Source: CAVWXT01 sp963759115
Lineage (GTDB): Bacteria; Planctomycetota; Planctomycetia; Pirellulales; Thermoguttaceae
Assembly (NCBI GenBank): GCA_963759115.1
Contig: CAVWXT010000006.1
Coordinates: 1,178,001 to 1,242,000, forward strand
Direction of reading: 5' to 3'
DNA length: 64,000 nt
This document shows, piece after piece, positions 36,990 to 46,736 of the stretch. The notes under the pieces were generated by a model. It saw nothing but the letters and a program-made list of their open reading frames with translations, made no database searches and had not been told where the DNA came from. How positions within the stretch are numbered: the first letter of the stretch is position 1; each line of letters starts with the position of its first letter. A program made the position numbers and the translations under genes.

Positions 36990-38338
36990 TGTTCAAAAAT
37001 AAGTTAGCCGTTTGTATAATCTGCGTATTCCGCTTCCATGGATGGAGAGACGGTCATGGCAGACAAGGATTGCAGGCGCATTCGCCGGTGTCGCTGCCGA
37101 GGATGTCGCTCGCGTAGCGATGCGGATTTGGTTGCGTACCATCGGGCCATCAATCGAGTGATGGCCGAGTTGGACGAACGGAGTCGGCGGTTGTTCGCCG
37201 GGATCGTGGCCCGGCAACGCGGACACGGGGGCGTCCAGTTGGTGGCGGAAATCACCGGCCTGAGCCGTATGACAATCCGCCGGGGATTGCGCGAAAGCGA
37301 ACGCGGACAGGTGGCGTCTTCAGAGCGAGTACGGCGTCCCGGCGGCGGACGAAAACGAGTCGAAAAAAAACGCCACGTGTGCGGGAGTTGTTGAAGGGGC
37401 TGTTGCGGGATGCGACGGCTGGCGATCCGATGGGTGGTCTGCGGTGGACGCACAAGACCACCCGCAACCTGGCCGCTGCATTGACGCGACGTGGCGTACC
37501 GGTCGGGCACGTGACGGTGGCTCGGTTGCTGCGAGCACAGAAGGTACTCGTTGCGATCGAACCGCAAGCGGTTGGGTGGGAAGAGAGATCCCTATCGGGA
37601 TCAGCAATTCCGCCTGTTGGGGCGTCGGCGACGGCGATTCCAACGGCAAGGGTGGCCGGTAATCAGTGTGGATACGAAGAAAAAGGAGTTGGTGGGCAAC
37701 TTCAAAAATAACGGACGCAGTTGGCGGTGTGAGGACCGCGACGTGCTGGACCACGACTTTCCCACACTGGCCCGCGGCCGCGCCTATCCCTACGGCATCT
37801 ATGACGAGAATCGCAATGAGGGCTATGTCGTGATCGGCACAACTCATCAGACAGCGACCTTTGCCGTGCGTGCCATTCGCTCGTGGTGGCTGAAGGTTGG
37901 GCGGCGTCGGTACTCGGGTGTGTCTCGGTTGGCCATCGAAGCCGACAGCGGAGGTGCCAACGGCAACCGTTGTTGGGCTTGGAAGGTGGGCCTGCAAGAA
38001 TTGGCTGACGAATTCAGATTGACGATCACGGTCGGGCATTATCCCGCAGGAGCCTCCAAGTGGAACCCGATCGAGCACCGCATGTTCAACCTCATCAGTG
38101 CCAATTGGGCCGGCGAGCCACTGACCAGTTACGAAGTCATGCTGAAGAACATCCGCACGACACGGTCGAGCACGGGCTTTCGCTGCCGCGCATCGTTGGA
38201 CACCAAGCTCTACCCGACCAAAGTCAAGGTGTCCGACGAAGCGAAGGCAACCGTGCGGCTGTTGCGACATACCGTCCTACCCAAATGGAACTACACCATC
38301 TGTCCACGAAAACGAAACGGCTAAGTTATTTTTGAACA
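36990..38338 (+). mobile_element. ISAzo13-family insertion sequence
   Basis: Imperfect terminal inverted repeats bound the element: tgttcaaaaataagttagcc at the left, and tgttcaaaaataacttagcc read inwards from the right. It carries one frameshifted transposase gene. It sits between dciA and dnaN. I could not fix a target duplication. Confidence 0.8.
37038..38324 (+). pseudogene. ISAzo13-family transposase with two frameshifts
   Basis: The N-terminal helix-turn-helix part (GVQLVAEITGLSRMTIRRGL) ends at an A8 run (37363-37370). The frame then shifts to TPRVRELLKGLLRDATAGDP and VTVARLLRAQK. A second shift near 37540 leads to SLRSNRKRLGGKRDPYRDQQ. The catalytic core follows: VISVDTKKKELVGNFKNNG, YPYGIYDENRNEGYVVIG, LAIEADSGGANGNRCWAWK and HYPAGASKWNPIEHRMFNLI, all hallmarks of ISAzo13 transposases. 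The first shift could in principle be a minus-one slippage on the A run. The second needs removal of one base and is not programmed in appearance. Confidence 0.8.
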
Positions 38339-38422
38339 AGTCCTTATGCCGCCAAGGTTGGTGCGTTTTACGCACCCTACTCGGCTCGCGCCCTACTGCG
38401 GCACACGGAGTGTGCCTGCTAC

Positions 38423-39538
38423 TTATTGTTCCCGCGCCAACGGCATGATGACGTAGGCGTATCCATCTTCCGTGCTGCAGACGGCCGCACTCTCGGCGTT
38501 ACGCAGTTCCACGGTAAACGTCTGCTCGGGATCCAACACCTTGAGGAAGTCGCTGAGGAACCGCGGGTCCAGCGTGATGCCGATGTCCGTGCCGTCGTAG
38601 GCGATCGGCAACTCGACGTGCGATTCTCCAAACTCGGCGCCGTGGCCGGCCAGAATGATCTTGCCGCCCCCGAAGGTGAAGTCGACGCCGCGGCGCTCGT
38701 CGCTGGTGACAATCGCCGCCTGGCGCACGGCCGCGTAGAACGGACCGACCGTCAAGTCGATCTTCAACATTCCTTCGCGGCGCGGAAACACGTCGCGCCA
38801 CTTCGGGTAGCGGCCTTCCACCAGCCGCGAGTAGATGGTCGCCCGACCGCTGCGGACCAACACGTCGTTGTCGCGGGCGGCCAAGTGGATGGTTTCCTCG
38901 TTGTCGGCCAGCGCGCGTTCGATCAGTTGCATGGCCCGCGTGGGGATGATCGTCATAGTGTCGCCGGAGACGTGCCCACCCACCGACTTGGCCGGACCCT
39001 CTTGCCGCGCCAGCCGGCGGCCGTCGGTGGCAACGGCGGTCAGCCCGTTGGCAGCCAACTCGACCAGGACGCCTCCCAACGCATAGCGGCTGCTCTCGTT
39101 GTCGGTGGCGTAGATCGTGCGGCGAATGAGTTCGCGGAAAGAACGGGCCGGCAGTTCGTGGTACTTCTCTTCCTCAAAGGCCAAGACGTTGGGAAACTCG
39201 TCCGGGTTCTCCGAGGGAAGCTGGAACTCGCTCCGCTGGCCGCGCACGAGCACTTTCCGCCCGTCGCTCTCAAGGTCGAGCTTCTCGTCGGAGCTTTCGG
39301 CGAGGATTTTGCCGAAGCGATCGCGGGGCAAGACCACGCTGCCGGGGGCTTCCACCGAGAATCCGAGCACCTCGACGCGGAGCCCGACTTCCAGATCGGT
39401 GCCCATCAGGATCGCGCCGTCTGCGGTCACTTCGAGCTTGACGTTTTGCAGGATTGGCTTGGGGCTGCGGGCCGGAGCCACGCTGGCTGCCATTTGGAAG
39501 GCGTGCAGCAATTTGTCGCGTTCGCAGGTCGCTTTCAT
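38423..39538 (-). CDS. dnaN: DNA polymerase III beta sliding clamp
   Basis: The 371-residue protein has the three-repeat clamp architecture. It starts MKATCERDKLLHAFQMAASV with ARSPKPILQNVKLEV. The middle domain has SSRYALGGVLVELAANGLTA and VATDGRRLA, and the last domain has DPRFLSDFLKVLDPE and ends AYVIMPLAREQ (the canonical VIMPL-type end). The clamp encircles DNA and tethers polymerase III. An AAGGTAGAG-like ribosome-binding site precedes the ATG. It follows dnaA on the same strand, as near many bacterial origins. Confidence 0.96.
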   Translation of the reverse strand: MKATCERDKLLHAFQMAASVAPARSPKPILQNVKLEVTADGAILMGTDLEVGLRVEVLGFSVEAPGSVVLPRDRFGKILAESSDEKLDLESDGRKVLVRGQRSEFQLPSENPDEFPNVLAFEEEKYHELPARSFRELIRRTIYATDNESSRYALGGVLVELAANGLTAVATDGRRLARQEGPAKSVGGHVSGDTMTIIPTRAMQLIERALADNEETIHLAARDNDVLVRSGRATIYSRLVEGRYPKWRDVFPRREGMLKIDLTVGPFYAAVRQAAIVTSDERRGVDFTFGGGKIILAGHGAEFGESHVELPIAYDGTDIGITLDPRFLSDFLKVLDPEQTFTVELRNAESAAVCSTEDGYAYVIMPLAREQ

Positions 39539-39802
39539 GGATGGTCTCTACCTTTCTTTACTTCTTGAACAGTAGTATTAGTATGTTCGCCCGAAATGTT
39601 CACGGCGTGACGACAAGCCGCTATAACCCGATGTTCTCGTTGGTTTTAAGGCCCGGCTTGGCCGGCCGCATCGCGTGGAAAAACCGTTGGCTGCCTGTTG
39701 GGGTAGGGTTAGTTCTGATGTAGTGGATAGGTAAATCCCTTAGGTCTCATGCGGGGGTGTCGACGAGCACGCCGCGATGGTCGTGTTGTCGACATTCGGT
39801 CG
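39539..39802. other. dnaA-dnaN intergenic region
   Basis: These 264 bases separate dnaA and dnaN. I found no clear cluster of DnaA boxes (TTATCCACA-like); agtggatag near 39720 is only a partial match. The region may contain the dnaN promoter. Confidence 0.35.
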
Positions 39803-40887
39803 TCATGTTTTCCCCAGTTCCTTCCGCAACGCATCGATCGCCTCGCCGATCGCAGGATCGGTTTTGAGCAGTTCCTCTGCCCGACGGCAACTGTGTATGA
39901 CTGTGGTGTGGTCTCGGCCGCTAAAGTAGCGGCCGATTTCCTGTAGGCTCTCGCTGGTGAGATGCGCGCGAGATAGACGGCCACGCCGCGGGCGGTCACC
40001 AACGCCCGGCGCCGGACCGGACTCCGCAAGTCGGAAAGACGCAACGAGAAGTGCCGCGCGGTGGCCAGGGCGATCTCGTGCAGGCTCGGCTGCCGTCGCT
40101 TCCGGTCTCGCATCCCCAGATAGTGCTTGGCGCTGGGTAGGTCGATCGGATGCTGATGGTCGCCCAGCCGGTTCTTCATTACCAAGTGCAGCAGCGCGCC
40201 CGCCAGTTCGGGCACGGTGCCGGTAAGCCCTTCGGCGAGCACCTGCGCCACGGCCTCCGGCAGATCGACGTTCCGAAGCGCCGCCAACTGCTGGAGAACG
40301 GCCAGCCGCGTTTTGGGACCAGGCGGCGCCAAGGGGATCGTCAGCCCGGCTGTCAGCCTACTCTGCAAGGCAGGCAAGATGCCGGGCAACTCGGCGGGCG
40401 CTGCCGACGCCGTCACCACCACCCATCGCCCCTCGGCCAGCAACGCGTCCAGCGTGTGGATGAACTCCTCTTGGGCGCTCAACTTTCCCGCCTTCCGCGT
40501 GGCCAGTTGGCCGAGGTCTTCAAACACCAACAGGGCCGCCGTGCGATACTCGGCGCGAAACTCCTCGACGGCTTGCGTCTCGATCGCCTCGGCCAGCTCA
40601 CGGGCGAAATCGACCGCGGTGGTCGAGACCACGCGATGGCGGCGGTCGGGGGCCTTCCACACGGCGGCCACGCCACGCGCCAGGTGCGACTTGCCCGTGC
40701 CGCTCGGCCCGTAAAACACCAACGGGTTGTAACCGTTGGCCGGCTCCTCGACCACGGAGCGGACGGCCACCTCGACCAGCCGGTTCTCCGGCCCGGCCAG
40801 GAAATGGCAGGGCGAAGCATCGCCGCTCTGCTCCTGATCGGACCACAGCGGCTGCCCCGGCAGGGGGATGTCGACAATGCCGTCCAC
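39803..40887 (-). CDS. dnaA: Chromosomal replication initiator DnaA, short form, frameshifted near the C-terminus
   Basis: The likely start is GTG 40887 (VDGIVDIPLPGQPLW). Domain I is absent, as in short planctomycete DnaA proteins. The AAA+ domain has FLAGPENRLVEVAV, Walker A GPSGTGKSHLARGV and Walker B ALLVFEDLGQLA. Domain IV begins QPSLHEIALATARHFSLRLS. A single-base shift near 39955 then leads to LTSESLQEIGRYFSGRDHTT, VIHSCRRAEELLKTDP, the DnaA-box-binding signature, ending at TGA 39805-39803. The result is about 361 residues. The initiator melts the origin and helps load the helicase. Confidence 0.9.
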
Positions 40888-41020
40888 CGTCTCGGCTCCG
40901 CCTTGTTTTTGGAAACCGCTATTGTAGCGATTTCCAGGCGAGACTACGAGATGGCTGTCCGAACCGTTTTTCTTGTGGGAGGCGACTCCCGTCACCGATG
41001 GAGTCAGACTGTTTTCCTTG
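40888..41020. repeat. Short repeated unit with gactcc palindromes upstream of dnaA
   Basis: A unit gggaggcgactcccgtcacc ... tggagtcagac (around 40976-41010) is repeated with changes directly downstream (41021 onward). This is an imperfect tandem repeat that builds the hairpin at 41021-41080. Confidence 0.6.
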
Positions 41021-41080
41021 TAGGAGGCGACTCCTGTCGCCGCTGGAGTCAGACGTTTCGGCGACTGGAGTCGCCTCCTA
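41021..41080 (+). terminator. Strong hairpin immediately before the group II intron
   Basis: TAGGAGGCGACTCCTGTCGC (41021 on) pairs over 22 positions, with one mismatch, with the sequence ending GGAGTCGCCTCCTA at 41080. It resembles a terminator or REP stem. The intron starts at the next base. Confidence 0.65.
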
Positions 41081-41867
41081 GTGCGCTTGTGAGTGTATCG
41101 AATCAGCAAGGTGCAAGTCCTTGTCGAAGTTGGGTTTGAACTTCGTAACCGAAAGTAACTGCGTCCTCGTGAGAGGGGGTGGAGAGCAACTGAAGGTGAA
41201 CGGCTGGTCCGCAGGATGACGAACTCGATTCGGCCGGTTGTCGTGGCGAGCCTGCTAGGAAAAGGCGAAGCCCAAGTGACGCTGTGGTCCTCGCAAGGGA
41301 TGCGGTCGGCAGACCGCGCGGTAAGCTCCGGGGGGAAACCAAACCAAGCCCCAGAGGCGGCAACAGGTGGTTGGAGGCGGAACGGTCGGAAGGTTTGATA
41401 CATGAAGCAAGGAGACCTGGGCGGGTACAAGGACGAAGTTCATTGTCCCTGATAAGGATACGAAGAATCGACCGCCCAGGAGTCAGAGCGTCCATACGAG
41501 CGAGGAAGCGGGGCAATGCCCGTCGAGCAAAGGGACGCAGGAAAGTGGATGAAACATGACGCACGGCCAAAACCACACCGTACCGCGAGTGTCGGCAACG
41601 ACTAGCCACGACGGACTGCGTCAGGCACACGTAACTTGGCTCAGATTGGCCGCACCGTCGATGTTGCATGTTGGTGGCCTTCCCGTGAAGGTCAGGGCCT
41701 TTCGCTTCTGCCGATCCCGAGAAGGAACCTTGTTTCCTTCCCGCGCTCGGTTCACCAATCCTCTACGAGGTAACACCACTAACCGGAGAGCCGGATGCGG
41801 GAAATCCGCCAGTCCGGTTCGGAGGGAGGGGAGGCCGGGAACTTAACCGGCCTTCCCTACCCCTATT
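41081..41867 (+). ncRNA. Group II intron (IIC-like) without an encoded maturase
   Basis: The 5' end GTGCGCTTGTGAG fits the group II consensus GUGYG. Domain I motifs such as caaggtgcaagtccttg and gcgaggaagcggggcaatgc follow. Domain V is at 41788-41820 (gagccggatgcgggaaatcc ... gtccggttc), with the AGC-type stem and a GAAA-type loop. Domain VI follows, with a bulged A in aacttaacc, and the end is near ccctacccctat. There is no reverse transcriptase or maturase gene in domain IV, so mobility would need a helper in trans. The position right after a hairpin is typical of group IIC introns. Confidence 0.8.
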
Positions 41868-42650
41868 AGTCTCCTGTTTGGACGAACCGAACCGAAATGG
41901 CGCCGCCAGCGCCAAGGCGGTGAAATAGATGAACCCGCCGGCCCACACGATATCGCTGGGGAAGTGCCCCCCGACGACGACCCGTGCCAGTCCGAGAACG
42001 CCGCCGCCGATAAGCCCCGCCAGCAAGAACGCCAAGGCCAGACGCGGCCGGCGGCGGTAGCACACGAAGGCCGGGGCCATCAGGTAAAAGCCCATCGAGG
42101 CGTGGCCGCTGGGGAACGACGCCTCGTCCTGTCCGAAGCCGCACGTCCACACCGGCAGGAATTCGCGATTTCCGCCGAAGGGGATGATGGCATTGGGGCG
42201 AGGCCGGCCCCAGTAGGGCTTGAAAATGCCGTTGACGATCAGCCCCGGCCCGATGAGCAACAGCAAGACACAAAACAGGCCCGGGTTACGCCATCGCTGC
42301 AGTTTTGACCAGAAGAAGCTGGCGAGCCAGACCGCCAGCCCGCCGCAGCCCAGGATCCACGCGGGGTAAACGCCCCAATCGTACAACAACTGCCAGGGAT
42401 TGACGCCCAGCAGCGGCCAGTGACCGTGCAACGCCCCTCCATTGCCGGCGTCGCCGGAAAATGGCCGAATCAGCGCCACGTCGGCATCCGTGAAGCGAAA
42501 AATCAGCGTCAGCACCAGCAGCACGAGTGCCGGAAACCACACGGCGGGCGAGCGAACCGCCGAGCTCACGATCCTACCCAAAATACGTAGAGTGCTGTCG
42601 CGAGCCGCCGGGCACGCGTCCGGCTCGCTCGGCTCCAGGTGGCATCCCAC
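41763..42650 (-). CDS. PAP2-family membrane phosphatase, 3' end overlapping the intron
   Basis: The 295-residue frame has about six membrane helices and the PAP2 motifs KPYWGRPRP (near 147), FPSGHASMGFY (near 183) and ARVVVGGHFPSD (near 229), with catalytic His and Arg. These enzymes remove phosphate from lipid or isoprenoid pyrophosphates at the outer face of the membrane. The last 35 residues (after FRFGSSKQETN) are encoded by the opposite strand of the group II intron, so the original C-terminus was replaced by the insertion. This should not affect the active site. Confidence 0.85.
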   Translation of the reverse strand: MGCHLEPSEPDACPAARDSTLRILGRIVSSAVRSPAVWFPALVLLVLTLIFRFTDADVALIRPFSGDAGNGGALHGHWPLLGVNPWQLLYDWGVYPAWILGCGGLAVWLASFFWSKLQRWRNPGLFCVLLLLIGPGLIVNGIFKPYWGRPRPNAIIPFGGNREFLPVWTCGFGQDEASFPSGHASMGFYLMAPAFVCYRRRPRLALAFLLAGLIGGGVLGLARVVVGGHFPSDIVWAGGFIYFTALALAAPFRFGSSKQETNRGREGRLSSRPPLPPNRTGGFPASGSPVSGVTS

Positions 42651-42900
42651 GGCGCAGCGTCATACAAAGATCCGTCCGGCAAATGGCTGTTGGCTTGTGC
42701 TGCATACTTCTAGCGATTATCGGCGGCTAGGACCAGAGAAGATTCGCGTCGCGTGGGCGGCTGGGCGGCGTGGCGAGCCTGCGTAGCAGGCCGAGGCTGG
42801 GCTTGCTCGAAAAAAGGGAGAAAACCAAGGTTGCGGCGACGCCTCGACTGTCGCTACAATCCGGCCGGTGCAGCAGGCGCGCAAGGGAGTTCCGGATTCG

Positions 42901-44406
42901 ATGCGTCCCCTCTCCGTATTAAAGACACCCGACGGGCAGTACCGGCATTGTTGGACGTCGCCCAGGCGGTGGCTGGTCGTTCTGCTGCTGGCGGCGACGA
43001 TCTGGGGCCTGGTCGACGTGCGTCGCCGCGGATACCCCTATCCCGCCACGCCCTGGAAACATAAGTCCGACCTGACGGTCTACACGGAGGCCGGCGCGGC
43101 ATTTTTCGACGGGCGGCCGCCCTACGAGGTGAGCAATCCGCGCGGCTGGACCTACGTCTATCCGCCGATTTTCGCCCTGGCGCTGGCCCCGTTGCACGTC
43201 TTGCCGCTGCAAGAGCAGGTCATCGTTTGGTTCTCCCTGTGCTTGTTGATGTGTTGGGGCTCGTACCGTGAATGCGTTCGCATCGTGGCCGCGGTGCGCG
43301 GCGAGGACGGCGATCAGGCCCTGGGCGGGAAGCGTTGGATTCGCTGGCTCGGCGCGATGACCGTGGCGGCGGTCGCCTTGCCCACCTTGAATTGTCTGCA
43401 ACGCGGCCAGGCCAGCATCGCGATCCTCTACCTGCTGCTCTTGGGCCTGCGACTGGTCCTCACCGGGCGAACGTATCAGGCGTGGATTGGCGGCGGCCTG
43501 GCGTTGGCGCTCTCGGTCGCGATCAAGATCGTCCCCGTCATGCCGGTGGCATTCCTGCTGTTCGTGCAACTGGTGGCCTTTCTGCGGCAGCGAAGGCGAT
43601 CGCAACCGGCGGCCGCGGCAGGCGGCAGGCGGCTGGCCGGCGCCATGCTGGGAGTGGGCCTGGGGCTCGCGCTCTTTCTCCTGCTGGTTCCTGCCGCATT
43701 GATCGGCTGGAACGCGAACGTGCGGCACCTCGACACCTGGGCGCATCTCGTGTTGAGCAGCGCCGGCAAGAGCACGGCCACGCCGGGGTTCGAAAGCGAT
43801 ACGCACTCGGTGCGGAACCAGTGCCTCGGCAACGCGTTGTATCGGTTGGGCAACTTCGGCGCCTACGTCTTCGCCGATGGGCCGGAAGATCCACTGGTGG
43901 ACGACGACAATCCGCCGCCGCGGTTGATGGATTCGCCGAGCGTCGACACGTGCCTGTTGGTCGTGCGAGTCTCCTTGTTGTTGGCCTTATTGCTGGCCGG
44001 CCTGCGGCTGGGCCTGCGATTTGATTCGACCCTCAGCCGGGCGGCCGGCTTTGGCGTGGCGTGCGCGGCGCTCTTGGTGCTCTCGCCGGTGGCCCGGAAT
44101 CACTACTTCCTGTTGCTCGCGCCGGCGGTGCTATTTCTGCCACTGTGGCTGGTGCGGCTCGGCAATATTCGAGCGGCGGCCGCTTTGGCCGTGGTTCCGG
44201 CTGCGCTGATCGCGCTGCAATACGCCCTCATGCCTTACGTCGGACGAATCGGCCTGTTGGGGCTGGGAACCACCGCGTGGCTGATGGCCGCGCTGGTTCT
44301 GATGGCCCGGGCAGACGACACGACGGCGGGCATGGCGAACGTCGAGTCGGTCGACGCCGAGGCGGCAGCCGGGCCGTCAATCCCCACCAGCGCCCAAGCG
44401 GCATAG
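42901..44406 (+). CDS. GT87-like (DUF2029) membrane glycosyltransferase
   Basis: ATG 42901 (MRPLSVLKTPDGQYRH) gives about 501 residues and ten or so membrane helices. The first extracytoplasmic loop has DLTVYTEAGAAFFDGRPPYE and WTYVYPPIFALALAPL. The D-x-x-V-Y and YPP patterns are typical of the GT87 family of polyprenol-dependent mannosyl- or arabinosyltransferases. An in-frame GTG at 42868 is a less likely start. The C-terminal tail is Ala-rich. The substrate is unknown. Confidence 0.75.
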   Translation: MRPLSVLKTPDGQYRHCWTSPRRWLVVLLLAATIWGLVDVRRRGYPYPATPWKHKSDLTVYTEAGAAFFDGRPPYEVSNPRGWTYVYPPIFALALAPLHVLPLQEQVIVWFSLCLLMCWGSYRECVRIVAAVRGEDGDQALGGKRWIRWLGAMTVAAVALPTLNCLQRGQASIAILYLLLLGLRLVLTGRTYQAWIGGGLALALSVAIKIVPVMPVAFLLFVQLVAFLRQRRRSQPAAAAGGRRLAGAMLGVGLGLALFLLLVPAALIGWNANVRHLDTWAHLVLSSAGKSTATPGFESDTHSVRNQCLGNALYRLGNFGAYVFADGPEDPLVDDDNPPPRLMDSPSVDTCLLVVRVSLLLALLLAGLRLGLRFDSTLSRAAGFGVACAALLVLSPVARNHYFLLLAPAVLFLPLWLVRLGNIRAAAALAVVPAALIALQYALMPYVGRIGLLGLGTTAWLMAALVLMARADDTTAGMANVESVDAEAAAGPSIPTSAQAA

Positions 44407-44581
44407 TGCCCCGACCGACCTGACTTGACGGGTGCCACGGGCTGCTTGTCAGCCCGTGCTGTAGCCGATTCCTGCACTGGCCGGCGAGCGGCCAGTGGCA
44501 CCCAAGCTGTCAACACAGCACGGTTGCGGCATAGCCGGCAGGGCACTTCCCCGGACCACCGCGATAGGCGATAATTTTGGC

Positions 44582-44890
44582 ATGGGATGCCAATGGCTGC
44601 CGTGGGCGACTGTAATGCTGTTGCTGGCTGGTTGTATGTCGCGATGTGAGCCACTACCCTCCTCTTCTTCCCCTTCTTCTCCGGTCGTGACGGTGCCCGC
44701 GCCGACCGCGGTCGAAAAACAAGCTGAAAAATCGAGCGACAAGCCAACGAACGCAGCGGCGGAGCCGCCGGCCACCCGCACGACGGATGACTTCAATCTC
44801 CCGCTGGTGTTTGTCATCGAAGTGCCCGAGGTCCCTCCCGAGCTCCGGGGCCCGTCGCCTCCGATCAACGCGAAGCCGGCGTCGCCCTGA
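44582..44890 (+). CDS. Small putative lipoprotein
   Basis: From ATG 44582 the 102-residue product starts MGCQWLPWATVMLLLAGCMS, with a lipobox LLAGC, so Cys is likely lipid-modified after LspA cleavage. The rest is Ser/Pro/Thr-rich and disordered, ending with FVIEVPEVPPELRGP. It ends 6 bases before the cardiolipin synthase start and is probably co-transcribed. No family is recognised. Confidence 0.6.
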   Translation: MGCQWLPWATVMLLLAGCMSRCEPLPSSSSPSSPVVTVPAPTAVEKQAEKSSDKPTNAAAEPPATRTTDDFNLPLVFVIEVPEVPPELRGPSPPINAKPASP

Positions 44891-44895
44891 GCAAG

Positions 44896-46329
44896 ATGGA
44901 CGTTTTCTATTGGACGCAACTGCTGGCTGCCAGCGAGTGGGGCATCCGTCTGACGATGCTGCCCGTGATCGTGCTGCGCAAAGAGAAGCCGGCCACCTGC
45001 CTGGCTTGGCTGGCCATCGTCTTCTTTGAACCGTGGATCGGGCTGGGGTTATACCTGCTGATCGGCGAGAACCGGCTGGGGCGACAGCGCCTTGCCCGGC
45101 GTCAGAGCCGCCGGCAGCAACTCGCGGCCTCCGAATACCCGCGCGTCGAGGCCCACCACGTCATCGATCCCAACGAAGACGACTACAACGTGCTGGTGCA
45201 CCTGGCGGAGCACGTCGGCGGGCTGCCGGTGGTGGCCGGCAACGCACTCTCCTTGATGTCCGATACGAACGTGGTCATCGACCGGCTCGTGGCCGACATC
45301 GATGCGGCCCGGCAGCACGTACACCTGCTGTTCTACATCTTCAAGGACGACAGCGTGGGCCAGCGCGTGGCCGAGGCCCTGGTTCGGGCGGCGAAGCGCG
45401 GGGTGATGTGCCGTGTGCTGGCCGACGCGGTCGGGTCGCGGCGGCTCTTCCGCCGCCTGGCCCCTTCCTTGCGGCAGCAAGGCGTGCGGATCGTGGCGGT
45501 CCTGCCGGCGCCGCTGTGGCGCATCCCCTTCGCGCGGTTGGATCTCCGCAACCATCGCAAGCTGGCGGTGATCGACGGCACGGTGGCCTATGCCGGCTCG
45601 CAGAACATCGTCGAGGCCAGCTACGGGCACAAGCGGGCCGGCGTGTGGCACGACATGATGGCCCGCATCACCGGCCCGGTGGTCCGTCAGCTTCAGGGGA
45701 TTTTCCTGGAAGACTGGTTCTACGAGTCGGGCGAGTTGTGGGAAGACGCGGCGCTGTTTCCGCCTTCGGCCGGCGATGGCCCCATTGCCGTGCAAGTGGT
45801 TCCCACCGGTCCCGACCAGCCCACCGACCTGTTCCAGGACTTGATCGTGCGGGCGATCTTTCTGGCGCGGCAGCGGGTGGTGATTACCTCTCCCTACTTC
45901 ATTCCGAACGAGGCGATGCTGCTGGCCCTGCGGATGGCGGCCCTGCGCGGCGTGCAAGTCGACCTGGTGATCCCCAAGCGGAGCGACCACCGCATCGTGG
46001 ACGCCGCCGGCAGTTTCTATTGCGACTACCTGATGCGGCACGGCGTCAACGTGTACCGCTTCCAAAACGGCATGCTCCACGCCAAAACCCTCACGATCGA
46101 CAATGAGCTGGCCATGTTCGGCTCGGCGAACTACGATATTCGCTCGTTCAATCTGAACTTCGAGCTGAACCTGTTCGTCCACGCGGAGGAAGCGGTGCGG
46201 GAAATGCGCCGCTTGCAGCAGAGTTATCTGGACCAATCGCTGCCGGCCGCCTTGGGCCAATGGCCGAGCCGAACCCTGGCCAGCCGGCTGAAGATGAACC
46301 TGGCCAAGCTCTTCAGCCCGCTGCTGTAG
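44896..46329 (+). CDS. cls: Cardiolipin synthase
   Basis: The 477-residue protein has two N-terminal membrane helices (about residues 10-55). Two phospholipase-D type HKD motifs follow: HRKLAVIDGTVAYAGSQNI (near 220) and HAKTLTIDNELAMFGSANYD (near 394). It joins phosphatidylglycerol units into cardiolipin at the inner membrane. The C-terminal domain (SFNLNFELNLFVHAEEAVRE) is typical. Length fits the family. Confidence 0.93.
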   Translation: MDVFYWTQLLAASEWGIRLTMLPVIVLRKEKPATCLAWLAIVFFEPWIGLGLYLLIGENRLGRQRLARRQSRRQQLAASEYPRVEAHHVIDPNEDDYNVLVHLAEHVGGLPVVAGNALSLMSDTNVVIDRLVADIDAARQHVHLLFYIFKDDSVGQRVAEALVRAAKRGVMCRVLADAVGSRRLFRRLAPSLRQQGVRIVAVLPAPLWRIPFARLDLRNHRKLAVIDGTVAYAGSQNIVEASYGHKRAGVWHDMMARITGPVVRQLQGIFLEDWFYESGELWEDAALFPPSAGDGPIAVQVVPTGPDQPTDLFQDLIVRAIFLARQRVVITSPYFIPNEAMLLALRMAALRGVQVDLVIPKRSDHRIVDAAGSFYCDYLMRHGVNVYRFQNGMLHAKTLTIDNELAMFGSANYDIRSFNLNFELNLFVHAEEAVREMRRLQQSYLDQSLPAALGQWPSRTLASRLKMNLAKLFSPLL

Positions 46330-46736
46330 ACGAAGGGGCTCGACTCGCAAGCAGGGGACCGGCGGAATCAATGACTTCCGACCGTGCGCCGTGAATGCAT
46401 GTGCATTCTAGCGGGTGGAAGTCCCGCCTGGGAAGGGTCGCTTGCCCAGTAGCAATCGAAGCGGCGGAGGAGGCAACGAATCCGTCGGAGCTTTCGATGG
46501 AAAGGATTACTAGGTGGTCCCGCGAAGATGCGGGCCGGCGGGGTGGCACTGACGAAAGCGGCTGTGGATCGTGTGCCACTGGCTCTGCCAGTGCCGGGAG
46601 CGACGGTTGACGCTCCATCATCTTGCAGGCGGCCAACGCCGAGCGGCCGACTGTACCCGCGCACTACGAATGGATACGATGAAGGAGGTGGGGGAGCGGA
46701 CCGATGGGGGCGTCCCATAAGTAAGAGGTGGCCGTC
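46330..46736. other. Intergenic region without a supported gene
   Basis: The stretch contains short palindromic parts (gccactggctctgccagtgcc near 46580) and purine-rich leader sequence before the next gene. Frames on either strand are short and show no family resemblance. Confidence 0.4.

Noticed and set aside
37540..37560. Programmed frameshift at the second break of the ISAzo13 transposase
   Set aside because: No slippery sequence is present; one surplus base explains the break.
39539..39802. Replication origin between dnaA and dnaN
   Set aside because: No cluster of DnaA boxes or AT-rich unwinding region was visible, so I did not call an origin.
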